This document shows positions 8,947 to 17,432 of a DNA stretch of 46,544 nucleotides, piece by piece. Numbering within the stretch: the first letter of the stretch is position 1; the number at the start of each line of letters is the position of its first letter. The stretch lies in contig DASTBC010000163.1 in the NCBI GenBank assembly GCA_035712245.1, positions 1 to 46,544 on the forward strand, in the 5' to 3' direction. The position numbers and the translations under genes were made by a program. Source of the stretch: Candidatus Eisenbacteria bacterium. Its GTDB lineage: Bacteria > Eisenbacteria > RBG-16-71-46 > SZUA-252. The notes under the pieces are model-generated. The model was not told where the DNA came from. It made no database searches and worked only from the letters and a program-made list of their open reading frames with translations.

Positions 8947-11289
8947 ATGCGCCTGTTCCAGCTTGTCGTCCTATCGCTCGTCGTGCTCGTGGCATCCGCC
9001 ACGGGCGCTCGGGCGCAGTACATGTTCCTCGACACGAACGGGGACGGGGCAAACACGTCCGCCGATCTGCTCGCCGCCAACGGCGCGCCGACGACCGTGG
9101 ATGTCTGGCTCCGGACGAACGCGGGTCGTGACGGGTCCCCTGCCGTCTGCAACGTGGACGCAACGATACCCCTGAACATCAACAGCTACGTCTTCAACCT
9201 GGAGGCGGTGGGAGGGCAGGTTACCTACACGGGCTTCGTCAACCAGCAGCCGCAATGGTCGACTTCGCTGGGAGAGGTGAACAATGACGGCGTGCACTAC
9301 AAGAACGGCTTCGGGAGCCCGATCTTTCTTCAGCCCGGAACGTACCGTCTTGCCACACTGACGATCACGGGTACGAATGGCGCCCCCCAGATTCGAATCG
9401 TGGACCTGGTTCCAGGGAGCGCCGATTTCACCAGCTTCGGGACGCACTGCTACGGTAACGACTTCGACAACACCTACAAGCTCGCGGGGCCGGCCGGCGG
9501 ATCCGACTGGACCGACGTCGACGGAACGGCGGGCTCGGACCCGACCAACTCGCCCCCGGTTCTCGCTCCGATCGGGAACAAGACCGGGTTGCCGGGCTCG
9601 CTTCTGTCGTTCCAGGCGACCGCCACGGACGCCGATCTGCCGGCGCAGTCGCTCACGTTCTCCCTGGGGCAGTCCACGCCTCCCGGGGCCACGATCCATC
9701 CGACGACCGGGCAATTCAGCTGGACGTTGCCGTCCGAGTTCGGTTCGCACACCGTCACGATCATCGTGACGGACAACGGCACGCCCGCCATGTCGGACTT
9801 CCAGAGCTTCCTCGTGACCGTCCTGAGCGAGAACGATCCCCCTGTGTTGAACCCAATCGGGAACAAGACCGCCAACGAGCTGAGCCTCCTGGAATTCGTG
9901 GCGACGGCCACGGATCCGTCCCAGAGCGGCCTGACCTGGACGCTGGGCCCCGGCGCCCCCGCCGGAGCCACGATTCGGCCCGGGAACGGTCGGTTCGAGT
10001 GGTACGTGGCCGAGCAGCAGGCGCCGGGCGTCTATCCGATCACCGTGATCGTCACCACGAACAGCACCGGATTGAGCGATTCCGAGACGTTCACGATCAC
10101 CGCGAACGAGGTGAACGTTCCTCCGCACTTCAACGGAGGGACGGAGCCCTTGACGGTCATGGAAGGGCAGACGGCCACACGGCAGGTGTCCGCGTTCGAC
10201 GCGGACGTTCCGGTTCAGACGCTGGCGTTCTTCAAGCAGTCCGGTCCGGCGTTCGCTCTCGTGTCCGTGTCGGGGCTGGTCACCGTATCCCCGGGCTTCT
10301 CGGACAGCGGGACCTATCCACTGAGGATCAGGGTCTTCGACGGCGTCGTCTTCGGATTCGACAACATCATCGACATCACCGTGCTCAACGCCCCGCTGGT
10401 CGCCGACGCGGGAGGCCCCTACGAGGGGATCGTGGGCGTTCCGGTGACGTTCGACGGAACCGGCTCCTCGGACCCGGATGGAAATCCGCTGGGGTATCTG
10501 TGGAGCTTCGGGGATGGGACTCAGGGAAGCGGCGCGATGCCGATCCACACGTATCAGGGAGCGGCCGTGTACAGCGTCACCTTGACGGTGACCGCGGGCC
10601 CCGAGACCGACAGTGACGCCACCACGGCGACGATCCTGCCGGAGCTCGACATGCTCGTCTTCACGACGGGCGGAAACAAGGTGATCAATCTGGGTTCGGG
10701 CAAGCCTCAGGTGTGCGTGCAGATGGAGCCCCTCGGGAACGCGTTCGACATCCTCGACGTCGATCCGGCTTCCGTTCGCATGGCCTACGGCGGCGCTTCG
10801 GTTCCGGCCCTCTCGGGCAAGACCTCCGTGGGGACGGACAAGAACCAGAACGGTGTCGACGAGATGACGGCCTGCTTCTCGAAGGACGACTTGCGGACGC
10901 TCTTTGCGGGCCTGCCGGGTGGCGAGCAGACCGTGACGGTGCTCCTGCAGGGGACCCACGTGAGCGGCGCGCCGGTCGAGGGGCCGCTGACCATCCGCGT
11001 GAAGGCCGGCGGGGGCCCGAATCTCGCCGTCTCGCCGAATCCGCTGAATCCGTCGGCGACGGCCATGTTCCACACCTCGCGGGCGGGATCGGTTCGCGTC
11101 ACCCTGTACGACCTCCACGGCCGGCTCGTCCGCACCCTGATGAACGAGTCTTCCGTCGCCGCGGGGTACCACGACGTGACGATCGACGGCCACGACGCGA
11201 ACGGCGGCAGGCTCGCGTCGGGCATCTATTACGTGAAGGTCCGCTCCACGGACGGAGAGGTCACGAAGGCGATCACGATTCTCAAGTAG
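8947..11289 (+). CDS. Secreted Ig-repeat / PKD protein, paralog 3
   Basis: The 780-residue product starts at ATG 8947 with a textbook AAGGAGG six bases upstream (8934-8940) and a signal peptide ending ATGARAQ. The mature end begins QYMFLDTNGDG, the same calcium-loop-like opening as its paralogs, then the shared N-terminal domain. It carries only two He_PIG units (PPVLAPIGNKTG, PPVLNPIGNKTA), one variant unit (TVMEGQTATRQVSAFDADV), a PKD domain (WSFGDGTQGSG), the two-cysteine domain (CVQMEP, TACFSKDDLRTLFAG) and the FlgD-like tail (YDLHGRLVRTL, ASGIYYVKV). It is the shortest of the four and shows the basic chassis most clearly. Surface or secreted role inferred. Confidence 0.92.
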   Translation: MRLFQLVVLSLVVLVASATGARAQYMFLDTNGDGANTSADLLAANGAPTTVDVWLRTNAGRDGSPAVCNVDATIPLNINSYVFNLEAVGGQVTYTGFVNQQPQWSTSLGEVNNDGVHYKNGFGSPIFLQPGTYRLATLTITGTNGAPQIRIVDLVPGSADFTSFGTHCYGNDFDNTYKLAGPAGGSDWTDVDGTAGSDPTNSPPVLAPIGNKTGLPGSLLSFQATATDADLPAQSLTFSLGQSTPPGATIHPTTGQFSWTLPSEFGSHTVTIIVTDNGTPAMSDFQSFLVTVLSENDPPVLNPIGNKTANELSLLEFVATATDPSQSGLTWTLGPGAPAGATIRPGNGRFEWYVAEQQAPGVYPITVIVTTNSTGLSDSETFTITANEVNVPPHFNGGTEPLTVMEGQTATRQVSAFDADVPVQTLAFFKQSGPAFALVSVSGLVTVSPGFSDSGTYPLRIRVFDGVVFGFDNIIDITVLNAPLVADAGGPYEGIVGVPVTFDGTGSSDPDGNPLGYLWSFGDGTQGSGAMPIHTYQGAAVYSVTLTVTAGPETDSDATTATILPELDMLVFTTGGNKVINLGSGKPQVCVQMEPLGNAFDILDVDPASVRMAYGGASVPALSGKTSVGTDKNQNGVDEMTACFSKDDLRTLFAGLPGGEQTVTVLLQGTHVSGAPVEGPLTIRVKAGGGPNLAVSPNPLNPSATAMFHTSRAGSVRVTLYDLHGRLVRTLMNESSVAAGYHDVTIDGHDANGGRLASGIYYVKVRSTDGEVTKAITILK

Positions 11290-11302
11290 CTGCTGCGCTC
11301 CA

Positions 11303-11326
11303 GGCCCGGGGCTCCGGCCCCGGGCC
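11303..11326 (+). terminator. GC hairpin between paralogs 3 and 4
   Basis: A perfect 10-bp stem (11303-11312 with 11317-11326) with loop TCCG sits 14 bases after the stop. No T-run follows, so it may attenuate or protect RNA ends more than terminate. Confidence 0.5.
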
Positions 11327-11372
11327 GCAGTCCCATCGAGTTCGAAGTTCCTGGTCGGGGGGTCGAGATCTC

Positions 11373-14006
11373 ATGCGAACGTCCGTGATCCTGCTCCAGC
11401 TCCTCGCCGCAATCGTGACGTGCGCTCCGGAGGCCCTCGCGCAGTACATGTACCTCGACAGCAATGGCGACGGAGTCCACACGAGCGCCGACACGATGAA
11501 TCCGAACGGCACGCCCACGCCCGTGGACGTGTGGATCCGGACGGATGCCAATCGGGACGGCTCCCCTGCCGTCTGTCACTCCGCCGCCGCGACTCCTCTG
11601 ACGATCCAGGGATACCGATTCAACCTGGAGGCCGTCGGGGGCACGGTGACCTACAGCGGCTTCGTCAACCAGCAGCCGACGTGGACCCTGGCGATCGGTG
11701 TCACGAACGACGATGGAGTACGCTATAGCAACGGCTTCGCCGGATCGACTCCCAGTCCTCCCGGAGCGTATCGGCTCGCATCCCTCGTCATCACGGGGCA
11801 GGCCGGAGCCGCCTCGATCCGGATCGTGGATCTCGCGTCCACCTTCGCCAGATACACGGGCTTCTTTTGCTCCGATTGCGACGGGTATGGGGACGACGGC
11901 TGGTACAAGCTGGACGGTCCAACGACCCAGTCGAACCAGGGGAGTGGGGACTGGTTCGACGCCGACGGGCTCGCCTCGATCGTGGAAGCGCCGCCGCCCG
12001 TCCTGTCGCCGATCGGAGACCGGACGACGGATGAGGGTGCTCTCTTCTCGCTCCAGGCCGCTGCCACCGATCCGTCCGGCTCGCCGCTCTCCTTCTCGCT
12101 TTCACCCGGGGGACCCGCGGGGGCGTCGATCACGCCCGACGGTCTCCTCACGTGGACTCCGACCGAGGCGCAAGGGCCGAACCAGTACTTCCTCACCGTG
12201 ATCGTATCGAACGGGACCACTCTCGATCTGGAGACCTTCCGGATCTGGGTGAACGAGGTCAACACGGCACCGGTTCTGAGCCCGATCGGAGACAAGACGG
12301 TCAATCAGGGCTCACAGATGTTCCTGCAGTTCAGCGCCAGCGACTCGGACCTTCCAGGGTCGCTCTTTCCCACCCAGCTCAGCTACTCGCTGGGAGCGGA
12401 CGCACCGGAGGGGATGTACCTGTCGTTTGGAGGCATCTGGTGGGTTCCGACCGCCGCCGGATCCTTCCCGCTCACGGTCATCGTCACGGACAACGGGAGT
12501 CCTCCTCTCAGCGACTCGGAGACCATCACGATCACGGTGTTGCCCTTCGACGGCACGCCCGTCCTGAATCCGATCGGGAATCGAACCATCAACGAGGGGG
12601 CACGCTTCACGCTCATCGTCAGCGGCACCGACCCCGGAGGGGATCAGATCGGATTCATGGCGGGCCCTGGCAGGCCAGAGGGGTTTTCCGAGACCGCGTC
12701 CGGGGACCGTTTCTTCTGGATTCCGTCGGAAGCCCAGGGGCCGGGCGTCTATCCGGTCACGATCATCGCGACCGACGGCGCCCTGACGGACTCCGAGACG
12801 ATCCAGATCACGGTCCTGGAGGTGAATCAGACGCCATACTGGATCGTTCCTCCATCGAACATGACCGTGAACACCGGCACGACGGCGACGCAGCAGGTCT
12901 CGGCGTTCGACCCCGACATTCCGGCCAACACGATCACGTACGCGAAGACGATGGGTCCCGCGTTCGTCACCGTGTCGGACGCCGGTTTGGTAACGGTGAG
13001 TCCGGCTCATTCGGACGCCGGGACGTACACGGTGAATGTTCGCGCGTTCGACGGCTTGGATGTATTCGCGACCACGTTCCAGGTCACGGCGGTATACGTC
13101 AATCAGGCGCCGGTCGCGGATGCCGGCGGGCCCTATTCCGGATTCGAGGGTGCGTTGATCCACTTCGACGGCCAAGCATCCGTCGATCCGGATGGCGACC
13201 CGCTGAGCTTCGCGTGGGACTTCGGGGATGGGAGCACGGGCACGGGGGCAGCTGCTTCGCACTCGTATGTTGGAAGCGGAGTGAAGACCGTCGTGCTCAC
13301 GGTATCCGATGAAGGCGGGATGTGGGACACCGACACGACCACGGCGTCGGTGGTGAGCTCGTTCCCGGCGACCGTGTTCTCTACGGGCGGGAGCGCGACC
13401 CTGCGTCTGGGCTCGGGAAAGCCGGATCTCTGCGTCCAGATCGAGCCGGCCTCGGGAGACTTCGAAGCGGCGGCCGTGGACCCCGCCACCGTTCGACTGT
13501 ACCTGGACTCGCGCCCGATCGTTGCGATCGGGGACAAGACCACCGGCCAATCGGACCGCAACCGGAACGGGGTCTCGGAAGTCACGGCGTGCTTCTCGAA
13601 GGACGATCTCCGGAATCTCTTTGCCGGCAAGCCAACCGGCGACTACGACCTCGTGTTCGACGGTCTTCTCACCTCGGGCGGCAAGTTCGTGGGAGCCATG
13701 ACGCTTCCGGTCGTGAGCCAGGGGGGCCTGCAGTCCGCCTCGGTCACTCCGAACCCCCTGAATCCGAACGCGACTCTGACGTTCGCCACGTCCAGGCCGG
13801 GCTCGGTGCAGGTGGAGCTGTTCGACGTTCAGGGGCGATCCGTGCGAGTTCTCGAGGACGAGTCCAGCGTGAGCCCGGGGTACCACGACGTCGAGATCGA
13901 CGGATACGACGCGAAGGGAGCCCGGCTGGCGTCCGGAATCTACTACGTGAGGATCCGTTCCTCGGCGGACGGCGAGGTCACGAAGGCGGTCACGATCCTC
14001 AAGTAA
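11373..14006 (+). CDS. Secreted Ig-repeat / PKD protein, paralog 4
   Basis: The 877-residue product starts at ATG 11373; the open frame extends far upstream, but only this start gives a signal peptide (MRTSVILLQLLAAIVT...ALAQ) followed by the family opening QYMYLDSNGDG. Only a weak ribosome site (GGGGGGTCGAG) is present. Contents: shared N-terminal domain, three He_PIG units (PPVLSPIGDRTTDEG, APVLSPIGDKTVNQG, TPVLNPIGNRTINEG), a variant unit (NMTVNTGTTATQQVSAFD), PKD (WDFGDGSTGTG), the two-cysteine domain (LCVQIEP, ACFSKDDLRNLFAG) and the FlgD-like tail (FDVQGRSVRVL, SGIYYVRI). The N-terminal domain differs slightly, with an extra FFCSDCDGYGDD cysteine pair. Probably surface-displayed like its paralogs. 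Confidence 0.92.
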   Translation: MRTSVILLQLLAAIVTCAPEALAQYMYLDSNGDGVHTSADTMNPNGTPTPVDVWIRTDANRDGSPAVCHSAAATPLTIQGYRFNLEAVGGTVTYSGFVNQQPTWTLAIGVTNDDGVRYSNGFAGSTPSPPGAYRLASLVITGQAGAASIRIVDLASTFARYTGFFCSDCDGYGDDGWYKLDGPTTQSNQGSGDWFDADGLASIVEAPPPVLSPIGDRTTDEGALFSLQAAATDPSGSPLSFSLSPGGPAGASITPDGLLTWTPTEAQGPNQYFLTVIVSNGTTLDLETFRIWVNEVNTAPVLSPIGDKTVNQGSQMFLQFSASDSDLPGSLFPTQLSYSLGADAPEGMYLSFGGIWWVPTAAGSFPLTVIVTDNGSPPLSDSETITITVLPFDGTPVLNPIGNRTINEGARFTLIVSGTDPGGDQIGFMAGPGRPEGFSETASGDRFFWIPSEAQGPGVYPVTIIATDGALTDSETIQITVLEVNQTPYWIVPPSNMTVNTGTTATQQVSAFDPDIPANTITYAKTMGPAFVTVSDAGLVTVSPAHSDAGTYTVNVRAFDGLDVFATTFQVTAVYVNQAPVADAGGPYSGFEGALIHFDGQASVDPDGDPLSFAWDFGDGSTGTGAAASHSYVGSGVKTVVLTVSDEGGMWDTDTTTASVVSSFPATVFSTGGSATLRLGSGKPDLCVQIEPASGDFEAAAVDPATVRLYLDSRPIVAIGDKTTGQSDRNRNGVSEVTACFSKDDLRNLFAGKPTGDYDLVFDGLLTSGGKFVGAMTLPVVSQGGLQSASVTPNPLNPNATLTFATSRPGSVQVELFDVQGRSVRVLEDESSVSPGYHDVEIDGYDAKGARLASGIYYVRIRSSADGEVTKAVTILK

Positions 14007-14017
14007 CGGCCGAAGGT

Positions 14018-14044
14018 GGGGCCCAGGCATCGGCTCCGGGCCCC
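14018..14044 (+). terminator. GC hairpin after paralog 4
   Basis: GGGGCCC (14018-14024) pairs with GGGCCCC (14038-14044). There is no T-run, and it lies just 22 bases before the next start codon, so it is a possible weak terminator or attenuator. Confidence 0.4.
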
Positions 14045-14065
14045 TCATCTGGTACAGTGCCTCCG

Positions 14066-14674
14066 ATGAGCCTCTACCGGCGGGGCGGCAAGCGGGTCCT
14101 GGACGTCCTGGTCGCCCTCCTGGTGGCCCCGTTGGCGCTCCCCGTCGTGGCGGTCGCGGCCGTTCTCATCAAGCTCGACTCGCCGGGCCCCGTGTTCCAC
14201 CGAGCGATCCGCGTGGGGCGCGGCGGGCGCAAGTTCGCCTTCCTGAAGCTCCGCTCGATGCAGCAGGACGCGGAGGAGCTTCGGGGCCTTCTCCTTCACT
14301 TGAACCAGGCCCAGGGGCCCGCGTTCAAGCTCCACAACGATCCCCGCGTCACGCGCGTGGGGAAGATCCTCCGGAAGACCTCGCTCGACGAGCTGCCGCA
14401 GCTCTGGCACGTCCTCACGGGGGACATGAGCCTCGTGGGGCCGCGACCGCCCTTTCCCGAGGAGGTCGAGAAGTACGAGCCGTGGATGCTGAAGCGCCTC
14501 TCGGTGCGGCCTGGGCTCACGTGTCTCTGGCAGATCCGGGGTCGGAGCGATCTCTCGTTCGACGAGTGGATGCGGCTCGACATCGAGTACGTGGACCGCT
14601 GCTCGTTCCCGCTCGACCTCAAGATCCTGCTCCTCACGGTGCCGGCAGTCCTCTCGGCGCGCGGCGCCTATTGA
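14066..14674 (+). CDS. Undecaprenyl-phosphate sugar-1-phosphate transferase (bacterial sugar transferase)
   Basis: The 202-residue protein is the compact form of the polyisoprenyl-phosphate hexose-1-phosphate transferase family (catalytic domain only, as in EpsL/PglC-like enzymes). These load the first sugar phosphate on undecaprenyl phosphate at the inner face of the membrane to start exopolysaccharide or glycan synthesis. One hydrophobic segment spans about residues 11-36. The family signatures follow: [60 protein letters not shown] and the aspartate-rich [11 protein letters not shown] 14066 fits the family N-terminus ([16 protein letters not shown]). Thirty-four bases separate it from the guanylyltransferase gene, so the two probably share a transcript. 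The sugar is not predictable. Confidence 0.92.
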   Translation: MSLYRRGGKRVLDVLVALLVAPLALPVVAVAAVLIKLDSPGPVFHRAIRVGRGGRKFAFLKLRSMQQDAEELRGLLLHLNQAQGPAFKLHNDPRVTRVGKILRKTSLDELPQLWHVLTGDMSLVGPRPPFPEEVEKYEPWMLKRLSVRPGLTCLWQIRGRSDLSFDEWMRLDIEYVDRCSFPLDLKILLLTVPAVLSARGAY

Positions 14675-14708
14675 GCCGGGCGCGGGCCGTGTGGTACCCG
14701 TAGCCATC

Positions 14709-15782
14709 ATGCGACTCCATCCCGTCATTCTCGCCGGAGGTCGCGGGGAGCGCTTCTGGCCCCTGTCGCGGCACTCCCGTCCCAAGCAGCTCCTGCCGCT
14801 CGTCTCGGAGAAATCGATGGTCGAGGAGACGATCGGCCGTCTGGCCGGGCTCGCGGGCCCCGAGCGCGCGTGGATTCTCACCGCGATGGATCTTCGCGAC
14901 GCGATCCGGCGCGCGGCCCCCGGCGTTCCGGACGCGCAGATCGTGGGGGAGCCGGTGGCGAAGAACACGGCCCCCGCGATTGCGCTGGCGGCCTGGTGGC
15001 TGCGGGGCGCCGGGAGCGACGCCGTGGTCGCCGTGCTTCCCTCGGATCACAGGGTCGAGCCCGCGGAGCGATTCCGGAGCGACCTCGAGGCGGCGGCCCG
15101 GATCGCGCTCGAGCGGCGCGTCATCGTCACGATCGGGCTCCCTCCCACGCGTCCGGAGACGGGCTACGGATACATCGAGGCGGGGGAGCCGCTCGCTCCG
15201 GGATCCTCGGCTCGCCGGATCGCCGGATTCCGGGAGAAGCCCGACCCTGCGACCGCGGCGCGGTACGCGAGCGACGGGAAGCACCTCTGGAACGGCGGGA
15301 TGTTCCTCTTCGCCCCCGAGGTCATGCTCGAGGAGCTGCGCGCGCACGCGCCGGACATCGCGGCGCTCCTGCCGGGTCTTCCGGACTCGCCCCGGGCCGA
15401 CGGGAGCGCGGCCGCGGTGGCCCGCTTCTACGAAGCGGCGCCCTCGATCTCGATCGACTACGCCGTGATGGAGAAGACGAGCCGCGCCGTCGTGATTCCC
15501 TCGAGCTTCGCGTGGGACGACCTCGGATCGTGGGCGGCGCTCGCGGACTCGCGGGACGCGGATGCCTCCGGAAACGTCGCACGGGGCGAGACCCTGCTCG
15601 AGGACTCGAGCGGCGTGATCGCGTTCTCGGACGGGGGACTCATCGCGACGCTCGGGGTGAAGGATCTCGTGATCGTGCGCGCCGGAGACGTGACGCTCGT
15701 GTGTCCGCGGGAGCGCGCGCAGGAGGTCCGCACGCTGGTGCAGCGACTGAAGCAGGATCCGCGTCGTGCGCGCTATCTCTGA
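14709..15782 (+). CDS. manC: Mannose-1-phosphate guanylyltransferase
   Basis: The 357-residue enzyme is predicted to make GDP-mannose from GTP and mannose-1-phosphate. The nucleotide-binding signature is at the very start (ILAGGRGERFWPLSR, then PKQLL), which favours ATG 14709 over the upstream GTG at 14691. Further family marks are VLPSDHRV, GYGYIE, FREKPD, WNGGMFLF and SIDYAVMEK. The protein ends where single-domain enzymes end and lacks the cupin isomerase domain of bifunctional ManC/AlgA. It sits between the sugar transferase and a SPOR lipoprotein whose GTG start overlaps its last 17 bases. GDP-mannose could feed polysaccharide or glycoprotein synthesis; which one is not visible here. Confidence 0.93.
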   Translation: MRLHPVILAGGRGERFWPLSRHSRPKQLLPLVSEKSMVEETIGRLAGLAGPERAWILTAMDLRDAIRRAAPGVPDAQIVGEPVAKNTAPAIALAAWWLRGAGSDAVVAVLPSDHRVEPAERFRSDLEAAARIALERRVIVTIGLPPTRPETGYGYIEAGEPLAPGSSARRIAGFREKPDPATAARYASDGKHLWNGGMFLFAPEVMLEELRAHAPDIAALLPGLPDSPRADGSAAAVARFYEAAPSISIDYAVMEKTSRAVVIPSSFAWDDLGSWAALADSRDADASGNVARGETLLEDSSGVIAFSDGGLIATLGVKDLVIVRAGDVTLVCPRERAQEVRTLVQRLKQDPRRARYL

Positions 15783-16338
15783 TCGCATCGCCGCGTCGGT
15801 CGTTCTCGCCGCGCTCGCTCTCGGAGGGTGCGCGAGCCAGCGCGCGCCGGCGCCTCGTTCCGAGCCGCCCAGCGCGCCATCGGCTTCGGGGTCCTCCGCA
15901 CCGGGCGCGGGGTCGCCCGACGCGGGAAGTGCATCGGGCGCCGTGATCGATCCTTCCGAAGAGATCACCGCCGAGGAGCTGGCCACGATTCCCGAGCCGG
16001 TGCCGGGCGAAACCACGGAGGCGCCCATCGAGCCGGCCCCGCCGCCGCGGGACTCGCCTTCGCAGACGCAACCACCTCCCGGGGACGACGGAGCCGCACG
16101 GACCGCGTGGATCTGGCGCGTGCAGATCTTCGCGTCGCCCGACCGAACCCAGGCGGAGCGCACCGCGCGAGAGGCCTCGGAGCAGCTGGGAGCGCCGCAC
16201 GTCATCGATCGAGAGGGATCGCTGTACAAGGTGCGGCTCGGCGCGTTCTCGAAGGAGTCGGATGCGGAGCCGCTCAAGCGAAGGGCCGTGCTCGAGGGGT
16301 ACACGGGCGCCTTCCGGGTTCGGACTGTCGCGCCTTGA
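15766..16338 (+). CDS. SPOR-domain lipoprotein
   Basis: The 190-residue protein starts at GTG 15766, overlapping the guanylyltransferase end by 17 bases. A lipoprotein signal (VVLAALALGGC) puts the modified cysteine at residue 22. A linker of about 85 residues rich in proline, alanine and glutamate follows. The C-terminal 75 residues form a SPOR domain (WRVQIFAS, AERTAREASEQLG, YKVRLGAFSKESDAEPL). SPOR domains bind denuded septal peptidoglycan, so an envelope or division-site role is likely. No partner is evident beyond the upstream sugar genes. Confidence 0.85.
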   Translation: MRAISDRIAASVVLAALALGGCASQRAPAPRSEPPSAPSASGSSAPGAGSPDAGSASGAVIDPSEEITAEELATIPEPVPGETTEAPIEPAPPPRDSPSQTQPPPGDDGAARTAWIWRVQIFASPDRTQAERTAREASEQLGAPHVIDREGSLYKVRLGAFSKESDAEPLKRRAVLEGYTGAFRVRTVAP

Positions 16339-16420
16339 ACTCTAAATATTGCAATGAGTTAGTGGCTTATCATCGCCCCACTTCGAGGTCAAGTCCGAAC
16401 CCACGCGCTACACTCACGCG

Positions 16421-17425
16421 ATGCCCGAGCTTCGCAAGGATCCCATCGTCCGCCGCTGGGTGATCTTCGCTCCGAACAGGAACCAGCGTCCCTCGGACTT
16501 CAAGAAGCCGCGTCCGCCGGGAGACGGGTCCTCGGCTCCCTGTCCCTTCGACACCGGCAACGAGCGCTTCACTCCTTCCGAGATCCTCGCCTACCGGGAG
16601 CCGGGGCTGCCCGCGAACGGACCCGGCTGGGCCGTTCGCGTGATTCCGAACAAGTTCCCCGCGCTCCGCGTCGAAGAAGCCCTGGAGCGACGCGCGGAGG
16701 GGATCTACGACCGCATGAACGGCGTCGGCGCGCACGAGGTGATCGTGGACTCGCCCGATCACGAGAAGGAGCTGAGCGAGCTCCCGCCGGAGCAGATCGA
16801 GCTCGTGCTCCGCGCCTACCGCGAGCGGATCGCCGATCTCTCGCAGGACCTCCGGATCCGCTACGCGCTCGTGTTCAAGAACCACGGCGAGCGCGCGGGC
16901 GCGTCGCTCGCGCACGGGCACTCGCAGCTCATCGCCACGCCGATCGTCCCGCAGGTCGTGGCCGAGGAGCTCGAGGGGAGCCGCGAACACTTCCAGAGAA
17001 CGGAGCGATGCGTCTACTGCGATCTGATCGAGCACGAGCGGCGCTCCGGCTCCCGGCTGGTGCGCGAGTGCGACCGGCTGGTGGCGATCCAGCCCTTCGC
17101 GGCGCGCTACCCGTTCGAGACCTGGATCCTGCCTCGCGCGCACGCCGCGGGATTCGAGTCGTCGTCCCCGGAGGATCTCCACGCGCTCGCGGGGATGCTC
17201 CGGGACATGCTCGGGCGCATCGGAAGGGCGCTCGACCGCCCGCACTACAACTACGTCCTGCACACGGCGCCGTGCCGGGAACCGGACCTGCCGCACTACC
17301 ACTGGCACCTGGAGATCACCCCGCAGCGCACCGCGATGGCGGGGTTCGAGTGGGGGAGCGGTTTCTTCATCAACCCGGTTCCTCCCGAGGAGGCCGCGGA
17401 GTACCTGCGCGGGATCCGGGCCTGA
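16421..17425 (+). CDS. galT: Galactose-1-phosphate uridylyltransferase (HIT superfamily)
   Basis: The 334-residue protein matches GalT-type nucleotidylyltransferases of the Leloir pathway, which exchange hexose-1-phosphate and UDP-sugar. The N-terminal half has PIVRRWVIFAPNRNQRPSDF and a CPFD metal-site cysteine; the active-site region reads NHGERAGASLAHGHSQLIA, a variant of the HPHxQ nucleophile motif. The C-terminal half repeats the fold with CVYCDLI and the HYHWHLEITPQ histidines. ATG 16421 has no clear Shine-Dalgarno. The 82 bp upstream include an unusually AT-rich stretch (16341-16373) that may hold a promoter, but I see no good -35/-10 pair. The glgA start is 8 bases downstream. Members of this subfamily may act on other sugars. 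Confidence 0.9.
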   Translation: MPELRKDPIVRRWVIFAPNRNQRPSDFKKPRPPGDGSSAPCPFDTGNERFTPSEILAYREPGLPANGPGWAVRVIPNKFPALRVEEALERRAEGIYDRMNGVGAHEVIVDSPDHEKELSELPPEQIELVLRAYRERIADLSQDLRIRYALVFKNHGERAGASLAHGHSQLIATPIVPQVVAEELEGSREHFQRTERCVYCDLIEHERRSGSRLVRECDRLVAIQPFAARYPFETWILPRAHAAGFESSSPEDLHALAGMLRDMLGRIGRALDRPHYNYVLHTAPCREPDLPHYHWHLEITPQRTAMAGFEWGSGFFINPVPPEEAAEYLRGIRA

Positions 17426-17432
17426 GCGCGTC

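Noticed and set aside
8971-11193. 740-codon minus-strand open frame opposite paralog 3
   Set aside because: GC-rich antisense frame with Arg/His/Gly bias and no recognisable domain; the plus strand has the signal peptide, ribosome site and known domains.
16341-16373. Promoter ahead of galT in the AT-rich patch
   Set aside because: TTGCAA and TATCAT are separated by only 13 bases, too short for a sigma-70 promoter.
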